NCBI GenBank assembly: GCA_016177795.1
Contig: JACOUM010000003.1
Coordinates: 180,897-244,896 of the forward strand
Direction: 5' to 3'
DNA: 64,000 nucleotides
Source of the DNA: Nitrosomonadales bacterium
GTDB lineage: Bacteria > Pseudomonadota > Gammaproteobacteria > Burkholderiales > Gallionellaceae
Shown here: positions 8,683-16,026 of the stretch, in pieces
How the letters are laid out: each line of letters starts with the position of its first letter
How positions within the stretch are numbered: position 1 is the first letter of the stretch
Program-made: the position numbers and the translations under genes
The notes under the pieces: generated by a model
What the model was told of the DNA's origin: nothing
Database searches by the model: none
Seen by the model: only the letters and a program-made list of their open reading frames with translations

Positions 8683-9855
8683 TTAAAAGGAATGCTTCAA
8701 GCCAAGCGACCAAGCGGAAGGAGATGCACCTGCGCCCGGGAGAGCGCCGCTTCCTGTAGACACAGAAGACAGCACGTAGGTCGCTGCACTGTCATTGCTC
8801 AACTTGGTATACAGCGCGTAGAGCACGGTGCGCTTGCTCATGCTATGGTCATAGCCCAAGGAAACCTGTTTGGCACCGCTACCCGCGACAACGGCAGTAC
8901 CAGCACCCTGAGGATTTGTGCCCGCTTTGGTGTAGGCCAGCTTCACAGCATCGCTTGCACTGACATTGTATTTGCCGGCCAGATACCAATTGTTTTGGGC
9001 AGCCCCATCACCGCCAGCTAATGCGGTAAGGGAACTGGTGGTTTTTTCATAGACCAGGTTTACTTGAAACGCGTCCATGGTGTAACCGCCACCCAGCTTC
9101 CAGGCCTTTCCCTTGTCACCAGCTGCTAAAAGCATACCGCCCATCGTACCCGTACCTGTTGTGCCCACGTCAATTGCCTGGTAAGACAAGGAGGCATTGA
9201 TAGGCCCTGCGTTGTACATGCCGGCCAGCGACCAGGCCGAGCCTTTGATTTGGGTCGAAGTGGTTGCCAATTCAGCGCCCGGAACATAGCCTACTGCTAT
9301 GGTTAAACCGCTCATGGCCGGGCTGACGTAGGCTAACGCGTCACCCACGCGCGTGTCATGATTGAAAGGCCCTGTTATACCTGTGTGTGTAAGTGTATTT
9401 GCCAAGCCGCCAGCAGACATCCCCATCAGACTGCGGTTGTCGGCAATGGTATCGGCGAACACATCCAGGCCACGGGTTGCGATCTTGTAGGGTGTGTCGT
9501 GACGACCCATCAGAACGGTGCCCCAGGTTGCGTCGCTCAGACCAATAAAACTATTGCGGGAGGCGAAGGTGTTGGGGTTGGTGGTGCTATTGTCCATATT
9601 GATTTGCTGTTCGATTTGCCAGATCGCCGAGGTGCCACCGCCCAAGTCTTCCGAGCCCTTGAAACCGATGCGCGATTGGTTGCTCGACACTTTATTGGTG
9701 CTGGTGCCGGCGACACCAGCAGTGCTGTTGCCATTGTTGGTCATGTCGAAGGACATGTTGGCTACGCCATAGATAGTTACGTTGCCGGTGTCGGCCATTG
9801 CAACCGGGGCGGCAAGTACACCAGCAACTGCCGCAGCGAGTAATTTCTTTTTCAT
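8683..9855 (-). CDS. Gram-negative trimeric porin (betaproteobacterial type)
   Basis: A 390-residue outer membrane protein with a clear signal peptide (MKKKLLAAAVAGVLAAPVAMA) followed by DTGNVTIYGVANMSFDMT, the usual first strand of the betaproteobacterial GBP porins. It contains the SRIGFKGSEDLGGG motif and ends in a terminal phenylalanine (SLGLKHSF), as needed for BAM-dependent assembly. It lies between the two corrinoid/sulfur operons in the same orientation but has its own 220-nt upstream region. It may simply be a general porin; a role in substrate entry for the neighbouring system is only a guess from position. Confidence 0.9.
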   Translation of the reverse strand: MKKKLLAAAVAGVLAAPVAMADTGNVTIYGVANMSFDMTNNGNSTAGVAGTSTNKVSSNQSRIGFKGSEDLGGGTSAIWQIEQQINMDNSTTNPNTFASRNSFIGLSDATWGTVLMGRHDTPYKIATRGLDVFADTIADNRSLMGMSAGGLANTLTHTGITGPFNHDTRVGDALAYVSPAMSGLTIAVGYVPGAELATTSTQIKGSAWSLAGMYNAGPINASLSYQAIDVGTTGTGTMGGMLLAAGDKGKAWKLGGGYTMDAFQVNLVYEKTTSSLTALAGGDGAAQNNWYLAGKYNVSASDAVKLAYTKAGTNPQGAGTAVVAGSGAKQVSLGYDHSMSKRTVLYALYTKLSNDSAATYVLSSVSTGSGALPGAGASPSAWSLGLKHSF

Positions 9856-10076
9856 TTATATTCTCCTGATTAATAAAACGGGTGTTCCCGTGAACCAAAG
9901 TCCGGCAGTTGAAAGTTTCATCGATTCAAAATGCCGAATTAAACTGCTTGTTTGTTTAAATTGCTTTTTCGGAAATATCAGGAATTGGCCGCGGCCTTTC
10001 CTGCAAAATCCTTCTCGAACTCATCAAGCGCGGGAATCAGGAGCGACGCCGACACCCCGAGCACTCGATGAAATTT

Positions 10077-11261
10077 CTATTGCACCTCCTTTCCAGCGTA
10101 TTCGGCGCGAAGTATTTCCGCCGCCTGATGAATGGCGCGCAATTTCTTTGCGGCAATTTCCGGCGTGTTCATCGGCCTGTCGGAAAAGGTGCCGAAGCCG
10201 CAGTCCGAATTCAGGTAGATCTGCTCCGGTCTGCGGAACTTCAGCAGCGCCCTGACCTTGCCGAGAATGAATTCAACCGACTCCACCTCGGGTGTACGCG
10301 GGTCAACCACGCCCAATCCGATTTCCTTGTCGGCAGGCAACCCTGCCAGTACCTCTATGCTTCCGGCGCGTTCGGTGGCGTATTCCAGCACAAACTGCTT
10401 TACCTTCATCCGGCTGAAAAACGGGATCAGCGGATCATAGGCGCCCCGCAACAGGACATTTTCCTTTTGGCTCCAGTTGCCACGGCAGACATGCAGGGCG
10501 GTCTTAATCCTGTTTTCGAAACCGTCAACGACACGATTGATCAGGTCGACGGCAAATTCCAGTTCCTCACGCGGGCTGCTCTTTTCCGAGAGTGCCGCGC
10601 ACATGAATGTATGCGTTTCGTTCGGTCCGGCAAAAGCGACTTCGGTGAGCACCGGCTCATCGAATTGCACGAACTGGCAACCTGCCTCAACCAGCTCCGA
10701 CAATTCCTCGCGCAGGATGCACACCACGTCTTTTCCCAGCGATTCCTTGTCCGGATAGAATTCATGGGAAAGCGCCTTCACCCACATGGAACGCGCCATC
10801 AGGTAGGGCCCGGGCAACGTCGCCTTGATCGGTTTGTCGGTCAGCGTCCTCAGATAGCGGAAATCGTTCGCCACCAGCGGGTGCCTCCTCTTCAGCCTGC
10901 CCACCACCACCGGGTTTTTCAGGGCGAAAGCAGGCACGTCCAGCGCGCTTAACAGCCGCTCGAAGGCAGCCTTGTCTTCCACATAATCGAGCATTTCCGC
11001 CAGCGTCATGAGGCGCGTTCCCTCAAGGTGCTCGGCGATGAAGGCGAAGAAGCTATCCCTGCGCTGCTCGCCGTCGCTGACAATCTCCACGCCGGCGCCA
11101 TCCTGCAGGGCCAGCGCTTCCTGCACCGCCTTGTCCGCCACCGCATTGAATGCTTCGGCCGCGACGGTTCCTTTCTGCTTCTGGCGCAGCGCTTTCAATA
11201 CCGAATCCGGGCGCGGCAGACTGCCGACGACAGTGACTGGAAACAACGGCAATTTCTTCAT
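10077..11261 (-). CDS. Core-MetE: methionine synthase II-like zinc methyltransferase lacking the N-terminal MetE domain
   Basis: A 394-residue protein corresponding to only the C-terminal catalytic barrel of MetE (the usual MetE is about 750 residues). Zinc ligands are visible at H257 and C259 (LHVCRGN), E293 (VLEYATER) and C353 (NSDCGFG). DGEQRRDSF and FDEPVL are conserved barrel segments. Core-MetE proteins include folate-independent methionine synthases that take methyl from corrinoid proteins and epoxyalkane:coenzyme M transferases, so the thiol acceptor could be homocysteine or something else. It is the last gene of the sulfur-carrier operon that shares its leader with the corrinoid operon, making methyl transfer from the corrinoid protein to a thiol an attractive inference. 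Confidence 0.78.
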   Translation of the reverse strand: MKKLPLFPVTVVGSLPRPDSVLKALRQKQKGTVAAEAFNAVADKAVQEALALQDGAGVEIVSDGEQRRDSFFAFIAEHLEGTRLMTLAEMLDYVEDKAAFERLLSALDVPAFALKNPVVVGRLKRRHPLVANDFRYLRTLTDKPIKATLPGPYLMARSMWVKALSHEFYPDKESLGKDVVCILREELSELVEAGCQFVQFDEPVLTEVAFAGPNETHTFMCAALSEKSSPREELEFAVDLINRVVDGFENRIKTALHVCRGNWSQKENVLLRGAYDPLIPFFSRMKVKQFVLEYATERAGSIEVLAGLPADKEIGLGVVDPRTPEVESVEFILGKVRALLKFRRPEQIYLNSDCGFGTFSDRPMNTPEIAAKKLRAIHQAAEILRAEYAGKEVQ

Positions 11262-11289
11262 TTCAATTCCTCCTGATGCTGCCGTAATG

Positions 11290-12033
11290 TCAAACCGTCT
11301 TTATCCCGATTTGCACGTTCACGCTGCGCGTTAATGTGTTCAAGACGGGGGATACGGCCAGCGTCTCGCGCCAGACCTGTTCAAGCATTTCCGGATCGGC
11401 GTCGGATTTCACGTACATCTCGCCGGCAATTTCATCGAATCCGCTGTGTCCTTCCTTTTCCGCTCCCAGGAACACGAATATGTTGTCTATCTTTCCCTTC
11501 AGGGAAATCTCGACTTCGTCCACTTCCAGACCGCGTCGCGATGCCAGCATCTGGAACCCCATTGCCAGACAGCCACCGAGTGCGCCAAGCACATATTCCA
11601 CCGCGCTGGGCGCTTCGTCTTTCACGTCAAAACTTGCCGGCTGCCCCACTGCCCAGGAATGGTTGCGACAGAAAACCTTGGTCTGGAGCCCGCCGCTCCA
11701 GCTGACGCGCGTGCGCCACAGGTAGTCTCTTGCCTTGCGGTAATCCTCGTCGGCTTTCTTGTTTACGCCGCCGCGCCGGACAAAATATTTGTTGTGATTT
11801 CCGGCAGGCCGCCAGCCCAGATAGGGATTGCCGGTCATCCTGCACCAGGCTGGCAGATCTTCCTTGACACTGATTTCCGTGCTGCGTATTTCAAGGATTT
11901 CTCCCTCGGGCACGGCTTTCATCGCTTTCATGATGATCAGCAGCAACCCCGAACCGCAGTCGAGATTGCCCCCTTCGCAGACGTGAAGTTGCCCTTCCCC
12001 GTCAGCGGGAACGGTAAAATAGTCCTCGGGCAT
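11290..12033 (-). CDS. TusA-domain / OsmC-domain fusion protein
   Basis: A 247-residue protein. Residues 15-95 look like TusA: a cysteine at the sulfur-carrier position (C26 in NLDCGSGLLL) and the trailing DLPAWCRMTGN segment. Residues 110-247 match OsmC/YhfA: RNHSWAVGQPASF, then the cysteine-containing GALGGCLAMGF helix. TusA proteins pass persulfide sulfur between partners, and OsmC-type proteins reduce peroxides or bind thiols. The CPxP motif of canonical TusA is changed to CGSG. It lies between the DsrE-like gene and core-metE with short spacers, so all are probably co-transcribed. The fusion suggests that sulfur carrier and thiol chemistry are linked in one polypeptide. Confidence 0.8.
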   Translation of the reverse strand: MPEDYFTVPADGEGQLHVCEGGNLDCGSGLLLIIMKAMKAVPEGEILEIRSTEISVKEDLPAWCRMTGNPYLGWRPAGNHNKYFVRRGGVNKKADEDYRKARDYLWRTRVSWSGGLQTKVFCRNHSWAVGQPASFDVKDEAPSAVEYVLGALGGCLAMGFQMLASRRGLEVDEVEISLKGKIDNIFVFLGAEKEGHSGFDEIAGEMYVKSDADPEMLEQVWRETLAVSPVLNTLTRSVNVQIGIKTV

Positions 12034-12051
12034 TTAATGAACGACGCGGGC

Positions 12052-12411
12052 TTAATAGGTTATGCAGGAAGCGCCGGTGGTCAGGAATTCAACCGCCTTC
12101 GCGCCACCGACGATGGTCGTTCCCTCGACAAGATTGGCCTCGTCGATCTTGCGCTTTTTCACGCAGGGGGAGCAGAGCCAGATAATTCCACCTGCATCGA
12201 TAAAATCGTCCATCAGCTTTTTCAGTGGTGCGAAGCCTTCCTCGTGTATATCGTCAGCGTAGCCGGGCACTGCCAGTCGCACCCCTTCCACGCTCAGCCA
12301 GACCGCTGTTTCAACCCCTGACGCCACGGAAGCGTTTGCCACAACAAAACCTACGGTGGCCTTGTCGGTGTTGTCCTTGGAATGAGGAATACTGATCATT
12401 AACTTTGCCAT
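12052..12411 (-). CDS. DsrE-family small sulfur-carrier protein
   Basis: A 119-residue soluble protein of the DsrE/DsrF-like fold. It begins MAKLMISIPHSKDNTDKATV and has a conserved cysteine pair C80 and C83 in IIWLCSPCVKKR, where DsrE proteins carry their active cysteine, plus C117 near the C-terminus. DsrE-like proteins accept and hand on persulfides, commonly with TusA and rhodanese partners, which are both encoded here. It lacks the membrane helices of DsrE2. No dsrAB or heterodisulfide reductase-like genes occur in the window, so sulfur oxidation cannot be claimed. Confidence 0.78.
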   Translation of the reverse strand: MAKLMISIPHSKDNTDKATVGFVVANASVASGVETAVWLSVEGVRLAVPGYADDIHEEGFAPLKKLMDDFIDAGGIIWLCSPCVKKRKIDEANLVEGTTIVGGAKAVEFLTTGASCITY

Positions 12412-12528
12412 TGTAAAAACCTCCTAGATATTGATTAATCAAAAACCACTCCCGGATACAGCTCCCCGGAACCCGTTGAACCTGCTCTTTTTCAGCCACA
12501 TGTAACCCTGCGCGGTGGCCGCGCGCTG

Positions 12529-12777
12529 CTACCCTTTCTTTTTGATGAAGTAATATCCACCACCCTCTCCGCAAGGGCCCGCGAGAAGCGCGTTTCCCGT
12601 CATCCTGCACCATGCCGGGATGTCGTTTGCTGCACCCGGATCCAGAGCGCACACCTCCAGCACCTGCCCGCCTTCAAGGGTCCTGATTTTCTTCATCAGG
12701 GCAATGGCCAAGTCGCCGCAGCGTTTTTCCGAAAAGTCGGCGACGACGTCCGGGGTAATATCTGGTCTTTCATTCAT
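12529..12777 (-). CDS. TusA-like sulfurtransferase with altered active-site motif
   Basis: An 82-residue protein starting MNERPDITPD; GGAGGATCAACA before the ATG fixes this start over the upstream ATG at 12798. The TusA-fold cysteine is C20 (EKRCGDLAIALMKK), followed by GGQVLEVCALD and DIPAWCRMTGN. In canonical TusA the cysteine is followed by P-x-P; here it is C-G-D, as in the TusA half of the downstream fusion. The two proteins share the PAWCRMTGN segment and probably arose by duplication. A persulfide-carrier role fits the rhodanese upstream and DsrE downstream. Confidence 0.72.
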   Translation of the reverse strand: MNERPDITPDVVADFSEKRCGDLAIALMKKIRTLEGGQVLEVCALDPGAANDIPAWCRMTGNALLAGPCGEGGGYYFIKKKG

Positions 12778-12897
12778 TGTTGATCCTCCGCGATCCATTA
12801 ATATTTCATGCTTGCTCTCGGGCCTTCCCGTTCAAATCCATAGTGGTGCAATCCTTTTTCGACAAACAGGAAGGCCGGCAAAATCAGGCCGCACCGC

Positions 12898-13365
12898 TTA
12901 TCTCACAACCGGCAAGCTGCCGTTTCTGACCCAGCCGTTCATATCACCCTCCAGATGCAGCAACTTGCTGAAACCCGCAGATTGCAGAATATTTGCGGCA
13001 ATGCCCACGCGTACGCCGCTGCCGCAATACAGCACCACATCCCTGTTGCTGTGCGAAACAATTTCAATAAGACGGGAGTCAAGCCGATCATGGGGAATAT
13101 TGATAGCGCCTGGGATGTGCCCAATTTTGTATTCTTTCGGATTGCGCACATCCAGGATGAGATGTGCGTGGTCTGCCTCGATGCGTTGCATCAGTTCTGT
13201 CTGCGAAATAGTTGTGACCCCGATAAAACAGGTATTGCTCCTCGACAGGGAAAACAATCTGGCGTTGGTAAAGCCGCGCCGTATGGTTTTGCCGAAGATG
13301 CGAATAGCATCACGCGACAAGCGTTTGACGCGAATGGGAACATCAGGTTTTTCGGGATAAATCAT
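12898..13365 (-). CDS. Single-domain rhodanese sulfurtransferase
   Basis: A 155-residue protein. The rhodanese domain occupies about residues 52-155, with LILDVRNPKEYKIGHIPGA and the catalytic loop C114-G-S-G-V-R (VLYCGSGVR). The first 50 residues are a basic extension with no match I recognise; the start MIYPEKP is chosen because AAGGGTGG precedes it closely, but MTRVAMIYPEK four codons earlier is also possible. It is the first gene of the operon and begins only 24 nt after the leader RNA block. Rhodanese would load sulfur onto the TusA-like protein. Confidence 0.8.
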   Translation of the reverse strand: MIYPEKPDVPIRVKRLSRDAIRIFGKTIRRGFTNARLFSLSRSNTCFIGVTTISQTELMQRIEADHAHLILDVRNPKEYKIGHIPGAINIPHDRLDSRLIEIVSHSNRDVVLYCGSGVRVGIAANILQSAGFSKLLHLEGDMNGWVRNGSLPVVR

Positions 13366-13388
13366 AGCCACCCTTGTCATCACAAAAG

Positions 13389-13692
13389 GGCGCGGCCAGA
13401 AATCCTGGAAGGAAAGACAGACATGAAGAAATATCCACACAACTCCCGCAGGGAACTCGTGTGAATAGAAGGCTCCGGCACTCGCATGCTGGCGAGTTAC
13501 CGCGAAACGGCTGGAGCTTCGCACCTCAATGATCTGCTGACCTGCACACTGGCAGCGCTTTGATACGGCACATTCCATCGCAGCAGAATCAGGTCAGCTA
13601 CACGCGGGCCGTCAGACCCGGCCTGCTTTCCAAGAGAAAAACAAGACGGCGTTACGGCGAGCCAACCAGAAACCAATACGACAGCGGCGCAA
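13389..13692 (-). ncRNA. Structured leader RNA, copy 2, upstream of the rhodanese-TusA-DsrE-MetE operon
   Basis: Second copy of the leader, at a constant offset of 5145 bases from copy 1 at both ends. The same helices form on the minus strand despite substitutions. Helix A pairs 13622-13631 with 13636-13645 (all 10 positions, using G-U pairs at three positions where copy 1 differs). Helix B pairs 13437-13447 with 13451-13462 (11 pairs, one bulge). Helix C pairs 13536-13544 with 13590-13598 (9 bp). G-U pairs appear as such only if the minus strand is transcribed. The ORFs crossing this block are not conserved in reading frame and are unlikely to be real genes. Confidence 0.6.
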
Positions 13693-13701
13693 ATTCTAAC
13701 A
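13693..13701 (-). promoter_or_regulatory. Extended -10 promoter element for leader copy 2
   Basis: TGTTAGAAT on the minus strand, at the position equivalent to the -10 of copy 1. No convincing -35 is present. Conservation between the two copies supports a real promoter. Confidence 0.4.
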
Positions 13702-13738
13702 GAGCCGCAACGGGCTATGGGGAGAAATTTAAATTGAT

Positions 13739-13765
13739 AAAAAACCAGCCGGGTATGCAGGCAGG
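13739..13765 (-). terminator. Weak intrinsic terminator candidate downstream of the dienelactone hydrolase remnant
   Basis: On the minus strand CCTGCC and GGCTGG form a stem with one mismatch, followed by five T residues. It would end any transcript from 14157 before the leader promoter. The rest of 13702-13947 shows nothing else that I can identify apart from a run of about ten C near 13914-13923. Confidence 0.3.
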
Positions 13766-13947
13766 TTTTCGAGGGCACTTCGTTGCGTACCCAATATCCC
13801 GGAAAATTTATGAATGCCTGTGGTACATAGCATTCGTCAATGACGGCTGCTGGCGCATTTCTGTCGCGCACCAGTGCCAGCTAACCGCCGGTATTGCGGA
13901 CGCGTAGAGAACAACGCCCCCCCCCGCTCGCTGCGTCGCAGTTCTAT

Positions 13948-14157
13948 TCAAGCGAAAAAACACTTTTCACCGAACACCATGCGCAGGAACACCGCGGTCT
14001 GCTGCCATGAATCATGGTCGGCCTCGGCGTCGTAGGCGAGGCAACCCTTGAGGGTCGTGCCATCCGCCTGATAACTCACTCCCCTGCCCTGCACTGCAGC
14101 CTGCGCCGCCGGGACTGCCAGACAAAACAGCGAAACCAGCAATATGATTTTTTCCAT
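13948..14157 (-). pseudogene. Dienelactone hydrolase remnant with large internal in-frame deletion
   Basis: A 69-codon ORF. Residues 1-20 are a signal peptide (LLVSLFCLAVPAAQA). GRGVSYQADGTTLKGCLAYD matches the start of dienelactone hydrolase-family proteins. It then joins directly to ADHDSWQQTAVFLRMVFGE, which matches their last helix. The catalytic Cys-Asp-His core, about 180 residues in normal members, is missing. The frame stays open across the junction, so a short exported peptide could still be made, but hydrolase activity is impossible. The deletion probably ran between short similar sequences encoding YDAEAD-like peptides. Confidence 0.6.
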
Positions 14158-14174
14158 GATGTTCTCCCTGTCGC

Positions 14175-14942
14175 TCAGAAAACGAACTGCTGCCCCTGTC
14201 GCAGTTGCTGCGGCTGGAATACGCCGCAGGCAGCGGTGACTTCCGCCATGGTGCGCTCTTCCTTGCCCGGCTCCATGTGCGTGATGAGCAGCTGCACCGG
14301 GCGTTGCAACCGGGCCAGGCCGCGCGCCAGCAGTTCGGCGGTGAGATGCCCGGAGGACCTGGCGGCGGCTTGGCCGGCGGCATTGAGGAAAGTCGTCTCG
14401 ATCATCAGGTAGCGCAGGTTCTCGATGCGATTCAGCGCTACCCAGAATTCCCCGCAGTCCGTGGTGTCGCCGCTGTAGACGAAACTGGCGGAACCGCTAT
14501 CCAGGCAATAAGCCACGGCCGGCACCGAATGGCAGGCCGGCAGCGGCGTGATGCGCCGCTCGCCGAGCCGTACTGTCGAACCGGCCTCCAGCGGAAAAAA
14601 GCGGATGTACGGATTATCCGCGCTCGGCAACACGCTGTAGTCCGGCCACAGTTCGCCGTTCAGCATATTCTGCTTCAGCGCGGCGATGGTCTGCGGCAGC
14701 GCATGGACATTCAGCGGGCGCTGGCGCAGGAAGGCGGCGGCGTCTGCCAGCAGCGGCACAAACCCGCTGTGGTCGAGGTGTGCATGGGTGAGGAAGATAT
14801 GCTCCAGAAGCGCCATGCGTTCCAGCGTGAGGTCACCCGCGCCGCTGCCTGCATCGATCAGGATGTCGTCATCCAGCAGCAGCGCGGTGGTGCGCCGCGT
14901 ACCGCCGATTCCGCCACAACAGCCCAGCACAGTCAGACGCAT
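14175..14942 (-). CDS. Metallo-beta-lactamase-fold hydrolase (3',5'-cyclic-nucleotide phosphodiesterase-like)
   Basis: A 255-residue protein with the MBL metal motif T-H-A-H-L-D-H near residues 52-58, a histidine in ACHSVP, the bridging aspartate in YSGDTTD and a final histidine in LLITHMEP. This set gives a two-metal hydrolase site. The overall layout, including the N-terminal MRLTVLGCCGG, is closest to RNase Z-like and class II cyclic-nucleotide phosphodiesterase proteins. The exact substrate cannot be told. It lies 17 nt upstream of the dienelactone hydrolase remnant in the same direction. Confidence 0.78.
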   Translation of the reverse strand: MRLTVLGCCGGIGGTRRTTALLLDDDILIDAGSGAGDLTLERMALLEHIFLTHAHLDHSGFVPLLADAAAFLRQRPLNVHALPQTIAALKQNMLNGELWPDYSVLPSADNPYIRFFPLEAGSTVRLGERRITPLPACHSVPAVAYCLDSGSASFVYSGDTTDCGEFWVALNRIENLRYLMIETTFLNAAGQAAARSSGHLTAELLARGLARLQRPVQLLITHMEPGKEERTMAEVTAACGVFQPQQLRQGQQFVF

Positions 14943-14952
14943 CGCAGCCTTA

Positions 14953-15095
14953 GAAGCTGATAAAAAAATGCTGCGCGACTGTGATGCGGGGTCGTGCGGT
15001 GCTCGGAATCCTCATGTACTCTTGTGTACACTCCGGTTCCTGCGCTCCGGCCTCCCCCGCCTGAGAGCCGCTCGCTGATTTTTTTAAACAGCTTC
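14953..15095. repeat. MITE-like intergenic element with imperfect terminal inverted repeats
   Basis: The ends are GAAGCTGATAAAAAAATG and, inverted, GAAGCTGTTTAAAAAAAT, so about 16 of 18 bases match. The interior includes TGTACTCTTGTGTACA, itself an inverted repeat. It fills the whole 143-base gap between the MBL gene and hupE and touches the hupE stop codon. No ORF is credible. This looks like a short non-autonomous mobile element or palindromic repeat. Confidence 0.55.
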
Positions 15096-15683
15096 TCATA
15101 CCGCTACCAGATATACCCCGCACAACGCGATGCTCGCGCCGGCCGCACGAATGACATGTTCGCGCATCAACTGCTGCACACTCAGGCCGAACGCAATGCC
15201 GATGGCGTGCAGCGCCGCCGTCGCCAGCATGAAACCCAGCGCATAGCCGATTTCGCTGGCAAATGCTGGCATCTCTGTTCCGTGCGCATGGCCGTGCCAC
15301 AGCGCGAACAGCCCGACCATGCTGCCGCTCAACGTCAGCGGCAGACGCACCGACGCGGCGATCAATAAGCCGAGCAGCAGCACCGACAGCGCGATGCCCT
15401 GCTCGACCAACGGCAGGCTGATCCCCAGCAACGGCAAGGCACCGCCCAATGCCATCACGCTGACGAAGGTGAGCGGCACTGCCCACACGGAACGACCGCC
15501 CGTCTGCGCCGCCCACAACCCGACCGCCAGCATCGCGCAGACGTGATCCAGACCGCCGGCCGGGTGCGCGAGGCCATGCAGGAAGCCGCCGGTCTCTCCG
15601 ACACCGACATGGGCATGAGCGAAGAACGGCAACAACGCACCCAGCACGACAACCATTATCCGCAGCAAAGTTGATTTATTCAT
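15096..15683 (-). CDS. hupE: HupE/UreJ family membrane protein
   Basis: A 195-residue integral membrane protein with an N-terminal signal-like segment (MNKSTLLRIMVVVLGALLPFFAHA) and the family hallmark H-P-x-x-G-x-D-H (LAHPAGGLDHVCAML). A second histidine cluster, WHGHAHG, lies mid-protein. HupE/UreJ proteins are nickel or cobalt permeases or secondary transporters, often near hydrogenase or urease genes; neither is present here. Cobalt uptake would suit a corrinoid-using cell, but this is speculation. Confidence 0.85.
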   Translation of the reverse strand: MNKSTLLRIMVVVLGALLPFFAHAHVGVGETGGFLHGLAHPAGGLDHVCAMLAVGLWAAQTGGRSVWAVPLTFVSVMALGGALPLLGISLPLVEQGIALSVLLLGLLIAASVRLPLTLSGSMVGLFALWHGHAHGTEMPAFASEIGYALGFMLATAALHAIGIAFGLSVQQLMREHVIRAAGASIALCGVYLVAV

Positions 15684-15710
15684 GTCAACCTCATATCAGA
15701 AAAACAAGGT

Positions 15711-16016
15711 TCAGATAACACCCGCCTGCACTTCCTGGCGCACGTAGAACACATTGAGATTCTCGGCATGCAGCACATCCAGCAGTTTTTCGGCGAGCGC
15801 TTCTTCAACAATGAATTCGACCTTCACCGCCAGCTCTCCGGCAAGCTCGAAAAATGTTTCCTCATGCAGCTTGCCGTTCCGGCCATAACCGGCAATCGCG
15901 CGGAACGCCGAGCCGCCCGGGATACCGAGCATATTGGCCTTTTCCAGCAACCAATCATACAACGGCATGCCGGCATGATGCTGTTTTTCGCTGACGTAAA
16001 AAGTAAGCAGATTCAT
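15711..16016 (-). CDS. DUF190 family protein associated with CrcB
   Basis: A 101-residue protein beginning MNLLTFYVSEKQHHAGMPLYDWLLEKANMLG, with the GxxGYGRNGKLH segment typical of DUF190, a ferredoxin-like PII-type fold. These proteins are very often encoded beside crcB/fluC, and here the gene follows crcB by 10 nt. It probably modulates fluoride export, but the mechanism is unknown. Confidence 0.88.
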   Translation of the reverse strand: MNLLTFYVSEKQHHAGMPLYDWLLEKANMLGIPGGSAFRAIAGYGRNGKLHEETFFELAGELAVKVEFIVEEALAEKLLDVLHAENLNVFYVRQEVQAGVI

Positions 16017-16026
16017 GTTTGCGCTC

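Noticed and set aside
13389..13701. Cobalamin riboswitch
   Set aside because: The context is tempting and a GGTGCGAA-like stretch exists, but I cannot find the conserved B12-box or the core GCCACTG arrangement, so I call it an unclassified leader.
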